Assembly (NCBI RefSeq): GCF_006716465.1
Contig: NZ_VFPB01000002.1
Coordinates: forward strand, 186,001 to 250,000
Length of the DNA: 64,000 bases
Source: Pseudoxanthomonas sp. 3HH-4
Lineage (GTDB): Bacteria; Pseudomonadota; Gammaproteobacteria; Xanthomonadales; Xanthomonadaceae
Direction of reading: 5' to 3'
The position numbers and the translations under genes are program-made. This document shows positions 25,827 to 34,971 of this stretch, one piece after another; within the stretch, counting starts at the first letter, position 1, and the number at the start of each line of letters is the position of its first letter. Under the pieces are notes generated by a model. It searched no databases. It was not told where the DNA came from and saw only the letters and a list, made by a program, of their open reading frames with translations.

Positions 25827-26858
25827 TCAGCAGCCCACGACGATGCTGTCGCGTCCCTGCGCCTTGGCACGGTAGAGCGCGCTGTCCGCGCTGTTGATCC
25901 AGTCCGATACCGATGCGATGCCCGGATGCGCTTCGGACAGGCCGATGCTGACGGTGCAGCGCAGGCCGCGTGCGGAAAAGGCACAGGCGGCCACCTGCCG
26001 CCGCAGCCGCTCCGCCGCCACGATCGCTTCTTCCCAGCGCGTATCGGGCATGACGACGCCGAATTCATCACCGCCATACCGGCCGCCCGTGTCCACATCG
26101 CGCAGACAGGCCTTCAACAATCGCGCGAACTCTTCCACCACTTCATCCCCGACCGTGTGCCCGTAGCCGTCGTTGATGTCCTTGAAGCGGTCGATGTCGA
26201 TCAGCACCAGCACCGCCGTCCGGCCCGAGCGCTGGAAGCGCTTGAGTTCGGTGGTGGCGGCATGCAGCCATTGCTGTCGGTTCATCAGCCCGGTGGCGGC
26301 ATCGAAACGCGCCATCTTCTCCAGCAGGTCCTTCTGTTGCCGCGCCTTGCGCGACAGCGAGTGGGTGGCAACGCCGATCGCCATCGGATAGATGGCCAAG
26401 AACGGCAGGCAGGCCAGGACCACGGGATAGCTGGTGTAGGGATCGAAGGCGAAACCCCACGCCGCACTGGCCGCCAGGCAGGTCAGCATCATCGTGCCCA
26501 GCGTGCGGATGCCGAAGCGTCCGCCACCGATGATCACCTTGTCCATCGTCAGCATCACCGCCAGCAGCACGCTGGGCAGCGCATCGAAGTGCATGGCGGC
26601 GATCCAGAAGCCACCCATCGCCGCATCGAAGGTCAGATTCTGGAATTCGGCCTGGATGGGTTCGTCCCGGCTCAGCTTCACCCGCAGGTAGGCCAGGTGC
26701 GGCCAGAGGAAGCCATTGGCGATCAGCAGCACCCACAGGGCGGGCGACGCCGAATGTTCGTAAAGCACGGCCGCCACGCATATCGCGCCCAGCCCCAGCC
26801 CCAGCGCGCGCATCCGGTACATGCGCAGGCCATAGCGTGAGCGGTTCTGTTCCGCCAT
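25827..26858 (-). CDS. MASE2-GGDEF diguanylate cyclase
   Basis: Makes cyclic di-GMP. The MASE2 membrane sensor (about 15-170, several hydrophobic segments, NGFLWPHLAYL) matches the AdrA/DgcC type. The GGDEF domain (about 185-340) has the intact catalytic motif RYGGDEF and an inhibitory I-site RDVD five residues upstream, so product feedback is expected. ATG 26858 (MAEQNRS) is used; an in-frame TTG at 26882 is the alternative. It lies next to the polysaccharide locus, which makes control of exopolysaccharide production plausible. Confidence 0.93.
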   Translation of the reverse strand: MAEQNRSRYGLRMYRMRALGLGLGAICVAAVLYEHSASPALWVLLIANGFLWPHLAYLRVKLSRDEPIQAEFQNLTFDAAMGGFWIAAMHFDALPSVLLAVMLTMDKVIIGGGRFGIRTLGTMMLTCLAASAAWGFAFDPYTSYPVVLACLPFLAIYPMAIGVATHSLSRKARQQKDLLEKMARFDAATGLMNRQQWLHAATTELKRFQRSGRTAVLVLIDIDRFKDINDGYGHTVGDEVVEEFARLLKACLRDVDTGGRYGGDEFGVVMPDTRWEEAIVAAERLRRQVAACAFSARGLRCTVSIGLSEAHPGIASVSDWINSADSALYRAKAQGRDSIVVGC

Positions 26859-26998
26859 GTCGCGCGCAGCGTCAGGGGACAAGCGGGTCCAGGCGTTATG
26901 AGTTGACCCGATTCTCAGCCAATCGCGGCCCCTGTACCAGTCCGCGACAGGCCGTCGCGCCGCTGCTTATGCCAACCCGGTCACGTTCGGCGCATCAA

Positions 26999-28015
26999 TC
27001 ATGCGGCCGGATAGCCCTGCGGATTCTGCGATTGCCAGCGCCACGCATCGCGGCACATCGCCTCTACCCCGAGTTCGGCATGCCAACCGAGCGTCTGACG
27101 GGCCAGCGACGGATCCGCGTACACCTCCGCGACATCGCCCGGCCGCCTTGCGACGACTTCGTACGGAATGTCCCGTGAGGCCGCATCCGCGAATGCCTTC
27201 ACCAGTTGCAGCACGCTGACCCCCTGGCCCGTGCCCAGATTGACGGTCAGGTTGCGCCGCTCGCGCACGAGGAAATCCAGCGCATCCGCGTGAGCACGGG
27301 CGAGGTCCATCACATGGATGTAGTCACGCACGCCGGTGCCGTCCAGGGTCGGCCAGTCACCGCCGAACACGCTCAGCCGGTCGCGGCGCCCCACCGCCAC
27401 CTGGCAGATGTATGGCATCAGGTTGTTGGGAATGCCGGTGGGATCTTCGCCGATGAGGCCCGATTCGTGCGCGCCCACCGGGTTGAAGTAGCGCAGGTTG
27501 GCGGCATGGAATTCCGCGTCGCTGCGGCACAGGTCGCCGATGAGCTCTTCCATCACCAGCTTGGTGCGGCCATAGGGATTGGTGACCTGCAGGCGTGCGT
27601 CCTCGCGCACCGGTACGCTGGCGGGATCGCCATAGACCGTGGCGGAGGAGCTGAACACCAGCCTCCTGACGCCTGCAGCCTGCATGCCGTGCAGCAGGTT
27701 GAGCGTGCCGCCGATGTTGTTGTGGAAATAGTCCAATGGACGCTCGCAGGATTCGCCCACCGATTTCAGTGCCGCGAAATGTACGACCGCATCGAACGGC
27801 TGGCGTTCGAAGAACCGCGAGACGGCCTCGCGTTCGCGCAGGTCCAGCGGCTGGAAAGGCACCGGGTGGCCGGTGATCTGCTGCAACCGGGTCAGCACGC
27901 CCGGCGAGCTGTTGCTGAAATTGTCGGCCACCACTACATCATGGCCGCGTTCCATCAGCACCACGTAGGTGTGCGCGCCGATGTAGCCGGCGCCGCCGCA
28001 CAACAGGATCCGCAT
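26999..28015 (-). CDS. galE: UDP-glucose 4-epimerase
   Basis: A 338-residue extended-SDR enzyme interconverting UDP-glucose and UDP-galactose (or the HexNAc forms). The NAD loop is [13 protein letters not shown], the Ser/Thr region SSSATVYGD, and the catalytic Tyr/Lys lie in NPYGRTKLV. The downstream NYFNP-equivalent [19 protein letters not shown] is typical GalE. ATG 28015 is preceded by GGGGGAG. It is divergent from the dehydrogenase at 28232 and opens the polysaccharide locus. Confidence 0.95.
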   Translation of the reverse strand: MRILLCGGAGYIGAHTYVVLMERGHDVVVADNFSNSSPGVLTRLQQITGHPVPFQPLDLREREAVSRFFERQPFDAVVHFAALKSVGESCERPLDYFHNNIGGTLNLLHGMQAAGVRRLVFSSSATVYGDPASVPVREDARLQVTNPYGRTKLVMEELIGDLCRSDAEFHAANLRYFNPVGAHESGLIGEDPTGIPNNLMPYICQVAVGRRDRLSVFGGDWPTLDGTGVRDYIHVMDLARAHADALDFLVRERRNLTVNLGTGQGVSVLQLVKAFADAASRDIPYEVVARRPGDVAEVYADPSLARQTLGWHAELGVEAMCRDAWRWQSQNPQGYPAA

Positions 28016-28231
28016 CTCGACTCCCCCGGTCGCGTGCCGCCCATGTTCCGGATGGACGATCACCTCCTGATACGCAGGCAGCGCGGCATTCAGGCCAAAT
28101 CTTCCGCGTGTCCTCCCGGGCGTACTTTGGACGTTGATCGACTCGACAGCAGGCCGGAAACCGGGCGAACACCCGCCGCGCCACCGTATAGACTGCGCGA
28201 CACACGCGACACACAGGGGATCTCCACATCG

Positions 28232-29521
28232 ATGAACGCACCACTGCCTACCCTGGACCAGGCCAGGATCGCCGTGATTGGACTGGGGTATGTCGGCCTG
28301 CCGCTGGCCGTCGCCTTCGGCCGCAGGTTTCCCACCCTCGGGTTCGACATCAACGGCAAGCGCGTGACCGAACTGCGCGGGCATCATGACCACACGCTGG
28401 AAGTGACCGCCGAGGAGCTGCGCGACACGCCCCAGCTGGACTTCAGCGACGATCCCGCCGCACTGGCGGGCTGCAACGTGTTCATCGTCACCGTCCCCAC
28501 GCCGATCGACGACTACAAGCGCCCCGACCTGCATCCGCTGGAATCCGCCAGCCGCGCCGTCGGCCGCGCCATCGGCAAGGGCGCGGTCGCCATCTACGAA
28601 TCCACCGTCTATCCCGGCGCGACCGAAGAAGTCTGTGTGCCGATCATCGAGCGCGAATCCGGCTTGGTCTTCAACCGGGATTTCTACGCGGGTTACAGCC
28701 CCGAGCGCATCAATCCCGGCGACAAGCAGCATCGGCTGGAGACGATCATGAAGGTCACCTCCGGCTCCAGCCCCGAGGTCGCCGACTTCGTGGACGCGCT
28801 GTACGGCAGCATCATCACCGCCGGCACGCACAAGGCCAGCAGCATCCGCGTGGCGGAAGCCGCCAAGGTCATCGAGAACACCCAACGCGACGTCAACATC
28901 GCGCTGATCAACGAGCTGGCGTTGATCTTCCACCGCCTCGGCATCGACACCCACGAAGTGCTGGAAGCCGCCGGCACCAAGTGGAACTTCCTGCCGTTCC
29001 GCCCCGGCCTGGTCGGTGGCCACTGCATCGGCGTGGATCCGTACTACCTGACCCACAAGGCGCAACAGATCGGTTACCACCCGGACGTGATCCTGGCCGG
29101 ACGACGCATCAACGACGGCATGGGCAGCCATGTCGCCCGCCGCGTGGCCAAGCTGATGGCCACGCGGAACCTGCCCACGGCCGGCGCCAGGGTGTTGGTG
29201 CTGGGCCTGGCCTTCAAGGAAAACTGCCCCGACGTGCGCAATACGCGGGTGGTGGACATCGTGTCCGAACTGCGCAGCTACAACACCCAGGTCGACGTGC
29301 ACGATCCTTGGGTCAATGCGGACGAAGCGCGGCACGAATACGGCCTGGAACTGGTGGCGGAGCCACAGGCCGGCCAGTACGATGCCATCATCCTGGCGGT
29401 CGCGCACCGGGAGTTCACCGAACGGGGCGCCGAGGGTGTCCGCGCACTCGGCAAGCCCGGCGCCGTCCTCTTCGACGTGAAGCGGGCCCTGCCCCGCCAC
29501 GCCGTCGACGACTGCCTGTAA
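28232..29521 (+). CDS. tviB: UDP-N-acetylhexosamine 6-dehydrogenase (TviB/WbpO type)
   Basis: A 429-residue NAD-dependent nucleotide-sugar dehydrogenase that should oxidise UDP-GlcNAc or UDP-GalNAc to the uronic acid. The N-terminal NAD loop is [14 protein letters not shown]. The middle has [24 protein letters not shown] and [14 protein letters not shown]. The catalytic Cys is in [15 protein letters not shown]. These blocks follow WbpO/TviB rather than Ugd. It gives uronic-acid precursor for the polymer and is followed by an epimerase 27 bases later. Specificity for HexNAc over glucose is inferred from similarity only. Confidence 0.88.
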   Translation: MNAPLPTLDQARIAVIGLGYVGLPLAVAFGRRFPTLGFDINGKRVTELRGHHDHTLEVTAEELRDTPQLDFSDDPAALAGCNVFIVTVPTPIDDYKRPDLHPLESASRAVGRAIGKGAVAIYESTVYPGATEEVCVPIIERESGLVFNRDFYAGYSPERINPGDKQHRLETIMKVTSGSSPEVADFVDALYGSIITAGTHKASSIRVAEAAKVIENTQRDVNIALINELALIFHRLGIDTHEVLEAAGTKWNFLPFRPGLVGGHCIGVDPYYLTHKAQQIGYHPDVILAGRRINDGMGSHVARRVAKLMATRNLPTAGARVLVLGLAFKENCPDVRNTRVVDIVSELRSYNTQVDVHDPWVNADEARHEYGLELVAEPQAGQYDAIILAVAHREFTERGAEGVRALGKPGAVLFDVKRALPRHAVDDCL

Positions 29522-29548
29522 GCGACCCGACTCCACGAGACCCTGTTG

Positions 29549-30556
29549 ATGCGCGTACTGGTCACCGGCGCTGCCGGCTTCATCGGCTCCCACCTCAGCC
29601 ATCGCCTGCTCGATCGCGGCGACGAGGTGCTGGGGTATGACAACCTCAATGCCTACTACGACCCCACGTTGAAGGAGGCCCGCCTGGCCCGGCTCCTGCC
29701 GAAGGCGGGCTTCCATTTCGTGCGCGGCTCGCTGGAAGACCGCACGGCACTGGAAGCGGCTTTCGATACGTTCAAGCCGCAGCGTGTGGTCAACCTGGCC
29801 GCGCAGGCCGGCGTGCGCTATTCGCTGGAGAACCCGCACGCCTACATCGACAGCAACATCGTCGGCTTCACCAACATCCTGGAAGCCTGCCGGCACCGCG
29901 GCGTCGAACACCTCGTCTATGCGTCGTCCAGTTCGGTGTACGGCGCCAACCGGAAACTGCCGTTCGCGGTGGAGGACAGTGTCGACCATCCGGTCAGCCT
30001 GTACGCGGCCACCAAGAAGGCCAACGAGCTGATGGCGCATACCTACAGCCATCTGTTCGGCATGCCCACCACCGGACTGCGCTTCTTCACCGTGTACGGT
30101 CCGTGGGGCCGCCCGGACATGGCCTTGTTCCTGTTCACGAAGAACATCCTCGAGGGCAAGCCCATCGACGTGTTCAACCACGGCCACCACAGCCGCGACT
30201 TCACCTTCGTCGACGACATCGTGGAAGGCGTGATCCGCACGCTGGACACCGTGCCCGGCCCGGATCCGGCGTACGACCCGCTGCTGCCGAACCCGGGCTC
30301 GTCCAGCGCTCCGTACCGCGTCTACAACATCGGCAATCACCAGCCGGTGCAGTTGCTGCGCTACATCGAAGTGCTGGAGGACTGCCTGGGCCGCAAGGCG
30401 GAGAAGCGCCTGCTCCCGATGCAGCCCGGCGACGTGCCCGACACCGAAGCCGACGTGGAGGCCCTGCGCCGCGATACCGGCTATTCGCCGACGACACCCA
30501 TCGAAACCGGCGTGCGCCGGTTCGTGGACTGGTACCGGACGTTCTACGCTGCGTAA
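29549..30556 (+). CDS. UDP-uronate-type 4-epimerase (CapI/LspL-like SDR)
   Basis: A 335-residue extended SDR with NAD loop [26 protein letters not shown], the catalytic pair in [13 protein letters not shown], and [15 protein letters not shown], as in UDP-glucuronate 4-epimerases. Following a TviB-type dehydrogenase, it may convert UDP-GlcNAcA to UDP-GalNAcA, as TviC does, though TviC is a different SDR branch. ATG 29549 follows an in-frame TTG. The next 95 bases carry a hairpin before the export operon. Confidence 0.88.
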   Translation: MRVLVTGAAGFIGSHLSHRLLDRGDEVLGYDNLNAYYDPTLKEARLARLLPKAGFHFVRGSLEDRTALEAAFDTFKPQRVVNLAAQAGVRYSLENPHAYIDSNIVGFTNILEACRHRGVEHLVYASSSSVYGANRKLPFAVEDSVDHPVSLYAATKKANELMAHTYSHLFGMPTTGLRFFTVYGPWGRPDMALFLFTKNILEGKPIDVFNHGHHSRDFTFVDDIVEGVIRTLDTVPGPDPAYDPLLPNPGSSSAPYRVYNIGNHQPVQLLRYIEVLEDCLGRKAEKRLLPMQPGDVPDTEADVEALRRDTGYSPTTPIETGVRRFVDWYRTFYAA

Positions 30557-30565
30557 ATCCCGCGA

Positions 30566-30586
30566 GGAGCGCTTGCAAGGCGCTCC
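30566..30586. promoter_or_regulatory. Hairpin upstream of the export operon
   Basis: GGAGCGC, 7-base loop TTGCAAG, GCGCTCC: a perfect 7-bp stem, 66 bases ahead of the Wza-like gene. There is no T-run. It may partly attenuate read-through from the sugar-nucleotide genes or stabilise the downstream mRNA. Confidence 0.35.
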
Positions 30587-30651
30587 GTAGTGGCCGGATT
30601 CCCCTGTCGCCGCCGTTATTACCGGCATCAGCAACTCCAGGGGATCTTCCG

Positions 30652-31272
30652 ATGAACCGCCTCTTTGCCGGCCTTGCCGCCACCGCCCTTTCCATGCTGC
30701 TGGCGTCGTGCGCCACGTCCTCCGGCAGCGAGACGCCACCGCCTGCGACGAGCACGCTGGGTACCGACGCGTACCACATCGGCGTGGACGACATCGTGCA
30801 GGTCTCCGTGTGGCGCAACCCGGAACTCGGCATCACCGTGCCGGTGCGTCCCGACGGCATGATTTCGGTCCCGCTGGTGGGCGACGTGCCCGCAGGTGGC
30901 CGCACGCCCGGTGACGTCGCCAAGGACATCCAGGAACGCCTGGCCACCTACGTGCGTGATCCGCAGGTGGCGGTGATCCTGACCGACCTGCGCAGCCACG
31001 AGTACCTGTCCCGGGTGCGCGTCACCGGCGCCGTCCGCCAGCCCGTGTCGCTGCCCTACCGCCCCGGCATGACGGTACTGGATGCCGTGCTGGCCGCCGG
31101 TGGCATCACCGAGTTCGCGGCCGCCGACAGGTCCGACCTGCACCGCAAGAATGCCGAACAGACCCAGACCTATGCGGTCCGCCTTGACCGCATCCTCAAC
31201 CGCGGCGACCTGAGCACCAACTACACGGTATCGCCCGGCGACGTCATCACCGTTCCCGAGCGCACGTTCTGA
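30652..31272 (+). CDS. Polysaccharide export lipoprotein, short Wza/GumB-like
   Basis: A 206-residue lipoprotein (signal peptide, lipobox LLASC, Cys20). The Poly_export domain starts at YHIGVDDIVQVSVWRNPEL and is followed by one SLBB-like region (VRVTGAVRQPVSLPY ... VLAAGGI). It lacks the C-terminal domain and the membrane-spanning helix of E. coli Wza (379 residues), as in GumB and the exosortase-associated export proteins. It therefore probably needs a separate outer-membrane barrel; the protein at 33660 is the candidate. It overlaps the next gene by one base. Confidence 0.9.
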   Translation: MNRLFAGLAATALSMLLASCATSSGSETPPPATSTLGTDAYHIGVDDIVQVSVWRNPELGITVPVRPDGMISVPLVGDVPAGGRTPGDVAKDIQERLATYVRDPQVAVILTDLRSHEYLSRVRVTGAVRQPVSLPYRPGMTVLDAVLAAGGITEFAAADRSDLHRKNAEQTQTYAVRLDRILNRGDLSTNYTVSPGDVITVPERTF

Positions 31273-32861
31273 TGAGCCAGAGCAATCTTCCCGCGCGGCG
31301 CGGATACACCGCGCCGGCCGCGCCTGCGGGCGCGTTGTCGCCCAACGAACTGGCCCCGATCCTGCTGCGCGAAGCGCGCCGCCACCGCGTCGCGCTGGTC
31401 GGCATCTTCGCCGGCGTCGCCCTGCTGACGCTGGTGGTCGGATTGCTGGTGCTGCCGAAGAACTACACCGCATCGACAACGATCCTGGCGCAGGAGAGCG
31501 ACATCATCCAGCCCCTGCTGGAAGGCCGCGCGGTGGCGACTGGCGTCGTGGACCGCGCCGGCATGGCCCGGCAGGTGATCTACAGCCAGCGGGTCCTGCA
31601 GGATGCGCTGAAAACCGGCGGCTGGCTGGAGGATGTCCCCAATGCCGTCCAGCAGGACCGCCTGATGGAACAGATCAAGGGCCGCATCGCGATCACCAGC
31701 CCACGACCCAACCTGATCCAGATCACCTACCGCGACAGCGATGCCAAGCGCACCTACGAGGTGACGGAGCGCCTGAGCGACATGTTCATCAAGGAGAGCC
31801 TGGCGGCGAAGGAACGCGAAAGCCGCGAGGCCTACGAGTTCATCAACAAGCAGGTGCAGGACTACCACGCCAAGCTGCTTGAAGCCGAGGAGCGCCTGCG
31901 CATGTACCGCTCGGCCAACACCGACGCCCAGCCCGGCAGCGCGACCGATGCCAACACACGCATCAGCTCGTTGCGTACCACGGTCGAACAGACCCGCATG
32001 TCGCTGCTGGAACAGCGCTCGCGCGAAAGCGCGATCGCCTCGCAGCTCTCCGGCGAATCGGCTGTCACCGCCGTGCAGACGCGCGAGAGCCTGTATCGCG
32101 GGCAATTGCTGGAGCTGCAGGGCCAGTTGGATCGCCTGTTGCTGAACTACACCGAGCAGCACCCGGACGTCGTGCGCGTGCGCCACCAGATGGCCGATCT
32201 GCAGCAGTCCATGGTCAACGAACAGAACCGTCGCGCCTCAGCGCCGCAGAGCGGGAGCCCGTTCGACGAGGCCCAGATGAATCCGCTGTACCAGGAACTG
32301 CGCAGCCAGCAGGCACAGACGCGTCGCGAAGTGGCGGCGACCGCGTCGCGCATGGCGATCGCGGAGTCGATGCTCAACGACGAGCTCAACCGCAGCCGGC
32401 GCATCGCCGACTCCGAAAGTGCGCTGGCCGAGCTCACGCGCGATTACGAGGTCAACCGCGACATCTACCAGGACCTGCTGCGCCGGCGCGAGAACGCCCG
32501 CGTCTCCATGCAGCTGGACCGCGAAGAACGTGGCCTGACCCTGCGCGTACAGGATCCCGCCACGATGCCGTTGCGCCCGACGGGCCTGCGCTTCATGCAC
32601 TTCGCCATCGGCGGGCTGCTGATGGCGATAGGCATTCCCCTCGGCCTGGTGTTCCTGCGCGCACGCTTCGATCCGCGCATCCGCTCGGCCCACCAGGTAC
32701 AACGCCTCACGGATCGCCCGCTGCTGACCGTGGTGCCGACCTACCACTCGCCGCGTGACCGTCGCCAGGAATTGACAAGGAACGCGATGAGCGTCGGCAT
32801 CCTCCTGATCGTCGTGCTCGCGTATGGGCTCGTGTTCGGCCTCAAGCAGCTTGCCGCCTGA
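31272..32861 (+). CDS. Polysaccharide chain-length determinant (Wzz/PCP family)
   Basis: A 529-residue polysaccharide co-polymerase. The N-terminal Wzz domain has a membrane helix (about 37-57, LVGIFAGVALLTLVVGLLVL). A long periplasmic part rich in heptad-like helices follows (about 190-410). A second membrane segment is near 437-460, and a third hydrophobic segment lies at the extreme C-terminus (GILLIVVLAYGLVFGL). There is no cytoplasmic kinase domain; the kinase-like protein is encoded next. The length and order match the chain-length proteins of exosortase-A-type polysaccharide loci. Confidence 0.92.
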   Translation: MSQSNLPARRGYTAPAAPAGALSPNELAPILLREARRHRVALVGIFAGVALLTLVVGLLVLPKNYTASTTILAQESDIIQPLLEGRAVATGVVDRAGMARQVIYSQRVLQDALKTGGWLEDVPNAVQQDRLMEQIKGRIAITSPRPNLIQITYRDSDAKRTYEVTERLSDMFIKESLAAKERESREAYEFINKQVQDYHAKLLEAEERLRMYRSANTDAQPGSATDANTRISSLRTTVEQTRMSLLEQRSRESAIASQLSGESAVTAVQTRESLYRGQLLELQGQLDRLLLNYTEQHPDVVRVRHQMADLQQSMVNEQNRRASAPQSGSPFDEAQMNPLYQELRSQQAQTRREVAATASRMAIAESMLNDELNRSRRIADSESALAELTRDYEVNRDIYQDLLRRRENARVSMQLDREERGLTLRVQDPATMPLRPTGLRFMHFAIGGLLMAIGIPLGLVFLRARFDPRIRSAHQVQRLTDRPLLTVVPTYHSPRDRRQELTRNAMSVGILLIVVLAYGLVFGLKQLAA

Positions 32862-32871
32862 GGCCACCCCC

Positions 32872-33639
32872 ATGACCCAACACGCCACAATGGAAAAGCC
32901 AGTGACCCCGGACAACGACCGACTGCACGGCGTGCCCCACCGCGCCGACACCTCCCGCTCGCTGGCCCTGATGGACGAGCCCATGGCATTGACGCCACGC
33001 GAACTGGAAGAGCGTCGCGTCATCCATCGCAACGATTCCGTGCGCGAGCAGGCGGATGCGTTCCGCGAGTTGCGTACGCGGTTGCTCGCCCTGGGCGGCG
33101 ACAAGAACTTCGTCACCCTGGTGGCACCGGTAAGCCACGGCTGCGGGGGCAGCTTCGTCGCCCGCAACCTGGCTACGGCGTTCGCGTTCGACGACACCAA
33201 GAGCGCGCTGCTGGTGGACTGCGACGCGCTGCATCCGACGCAGCACACCGCGCTGCGCGTGGATGCCGGACACGGCGGGCTGATGGATTACCTGGATGAC
33301 AGCGACACCGATCTCGCCCGCATCCTCTACCGCACCGGCGTACCGCGCCTGCGCCTGATACCGAGCGGCCGCCAGCGCGAAACGACAGGCGAGGCCTTCA
33401 GCTCGTTCCGCATGCGCGCGATGATGGATTCGCTGCGCAGCCGTTATCCCGACCGTTACCTCGTCCTCGACAGCCCGTCGGTGCTCGGTTCGCCCGATGC
33501 GCGCATCCTCTCCGAGCTCGCCGACCTTGTGGTCCTGGTCGCGGGCTACGGCAAGGTCACGCCGGAGAAGCTGGAGAAGGCCATCGGCAGCTTCCCGGCC
33601 GACAAGGTCGCCGGCGTGGTGTTCAACGAAATCCCGTGA
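32872..33639 (+). CDS. CpsD/CapB-like ATPase of the polysaccharide locus with degenerate Walker A
   Basis: A 255-residue P-loop-like protein in the position of the tyrosine autokinase partner of Wzz. The family stretch REQADAFRELRTRL is present, as is the Walker A' LLVDCD (Asp116, Asp118). However, the Walker A position reads SHGCGGSF (88-95), with Gly93 where a Lys is expected, and the C-terminus has no tyrosine cluster. Catalysis may be lost, with the protein acting as a structural or regulatory partner. Starts ten bases after wzz, ATG 32872. Confidence 0.85.
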   Translation: MTQHATMEKPVTPDNDRLHGVPHRADTSRSLALMDEPMALTPRELEERRVIHRNDSVREQADAFRELRTRLLALGGDKNFVTLVAPVSHGCGGSFVARNLATAFAFDDTKSALLVDCDALHPTQHTALRVDAGHGGLMDYLDDSDTDLARILYRTGVPRLRLIPSGRQRETTGEAFSSFRMRAMMDSLRSRYPDRYLVLDSPSVLGSPDARILSELADLVVLVAGYGKVTPEKLEKAIGSFPADKVAGVVFNEIP

Positions 33640-33659
33640 AGCAGCCAAGGAGCATCGGC

Positions 33660-34961
33660 ATGCGCGTCACCCGCCTTCGCGTTTCCGCCATCGCGGCCTC
33701 CGTGCTGGCCACGTTCTCCGGCCACGCGTTCGCCGCACGCGTCGACTACACCGTGGACCTCGGCATGGAGCACAACAGCAACGTCACGATGGTGCCGGCC
33801 GACCCCATCGAGCAGCGCTACCTGCGTACCGGCGTCGGCTTCAGCATCACCGAGAACATCTCGGCGCTGCAGCTGAGCCTGGACGGGCGCGCCGAGTACC
33901 GCGACTACGAGGACGACGTCTTCGCCGACACCGTCGACGGCACGCTCTCCGGGCGCATGAACTGGGTCGCCATTCCGCAGCGCCTGTTCTTCGTGGTGGA
34001 GGACAACCTGACGGTGCAGCCGGTGGATTCGCTGGTGCCCGATGGCCCGGGCAACCGCCAGCAGGTGAACGTGTTCTCCGCCGGCCCGACGGTGCTGTTC
34101 AACTGGACGTCTTCGCTGCATGGACAGGCCGAACTGCGCTACGTGCACAGCGATGCCGAAGTGACCGACGAGTTCAATTCGCAGCGCCTCGCCGCCGCGG
34201 TCCGCACGATCAAGGAACTCTCGCCCACCAGCCGTGTATCGTTGAACCTGCAGGCGCAACGCGTGGACTTCGACGACGACATCGTAGCCCGCGACTACAA
34301 CCGCTACGACATCTACGGACGCTATGTCCGCACGCTCGCCAACTTCGAACTCGGCGCGGACCTGGGCTATTCGCGCATCGACTACCGGCAGGGCGAGTCG
34401 CGTTCCGAGCCGCTGCTGCGCGCGGATGCCGAGTGGAATCTGTCTCCGCACAGCCAGTTGATCGCGGCCGTGTCCAGCCAGTTCTCGGACACGGCGACAG
34501 ATGCACTGACCGGCATCCAGTCCGAGGCCACGGTGCCGGAGAACGTCCTGACCGGCGACGCGGTGGTGAATGCTTCACCGTACGAGGTACGCAGCATCGA
34601 CCTCGGCTACCGGTACACGGGCACGCGATTGACCTTTTCCGTCACCCCGTACGCACAGAAGCGCGATTACGTGGATTCGGATACGTTCGACCAGAAGACG
34701 CGCGGCGCGCGCTTCGACCTGCAGTGGCTGATCCGTCGTTCGCTGACGCTGGGAAGCTACGCCACCTGGGAACGGCTAGACTACACGCAGCTCAACCGCG
34801 AGGACGAGACCTCGCGCGTGGGCGCGAGCCTGGAATACCAATGGGCGCCCCGCTGGTCTGCGCGCCTGCACGCCGAACGCTACAAGCGCGACAGCACCGA
34901 CGTTGGCCAGAGCGTCTCGCAGAACCTGATCTACCTGAGCATCGCCTACTCCAACCGTTGA
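33660..34961 (+). CDS. Outer-membrane beta-barrel protein of the polysaccharide locus
   Basis: A 433-residue protein. AAGGAG at 33647-33652 supports ATG 33660; it gives signal peptide VSAIAASVLATFSGHAFAA before RVDYTVD. The remainder is made of alternating amphipathic strands ending YLSIAYSNR, typical of TIGR03016/OprB-like barrels in exosortase-type loci. It directly follows the export lipoprotein, Wzz and kinase-like genes. It could be the outer-membrane pore that complements the short Wza-like protein. Specific function is not proven. Confidence 0.82.
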   Translation: MRVTRLRVSAIAASVLATFSGHAFAARVDYTVDLGMEHNSNVTMVPADPIEQRYLRTGVGFSITENISALQLSLDGRAEYRDYEDDVFADTVDGTLSGRMNWVAIPQRLFFVVEDNLTVQPVDSLVPDGPGNRQQVNVFSAGPTVLFNWTSSLHGQAELRYVHSDAEVTDEFNSQRLAAAVRTIKELSPTSRVSLNLQAQRVDFDDDIVARDYNRYDIYGRYVRTLANFELGADLGYSRIDYRQGESRSEPLLRADAEWNLSPHSQLIAAVSSQFSDTATDALTGIQSEATVPENVLTGDAVVNASPYEVRSIDLGYRYTGTRLTFSVTPYAQKRDYVDSDTFDQKTRGARFDLQWLIRRSLTLGSYATWERLDYTQLNREDETSRVGASLEYQWAPRWSARLHAERYKRDSTDVGQSVSQNLIYLSIAYSNR

Positions 34962-34971
34962 GGTGTCCGGC

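Noticed and set aside
28059..28069. Perfect anti-16S complement AGGAGGTGATC on the minus strand, upstream of galE
   Set aside because: No start codon lies at a usable distance: the next ATG is about 18 bases on, out of the galE frame, and encodes a short meaningless peptide. galE has its own G-rich site nearer its ATG. Probably coincidence.
30590..30610. Possible sigma54-like element (TGGCCGGATTCCCC) upstream of the export operon, as exosortase loci are often sigma54-controlled
   Set aside because: The -24 GG is present but the -12 TTGC element is missing at the required spacing.
26999..30739. A 1246-codon open frame on the minus strand covering galE and continuing antisense to the dehydrogenase and epimerase genes
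   Set aside because: Only the first third (26999-28015) has protein family features (GalE). The rest is antisense to two clear plus-strand enzymes and is low-complexity, a known effect of high GC at third codon positions.
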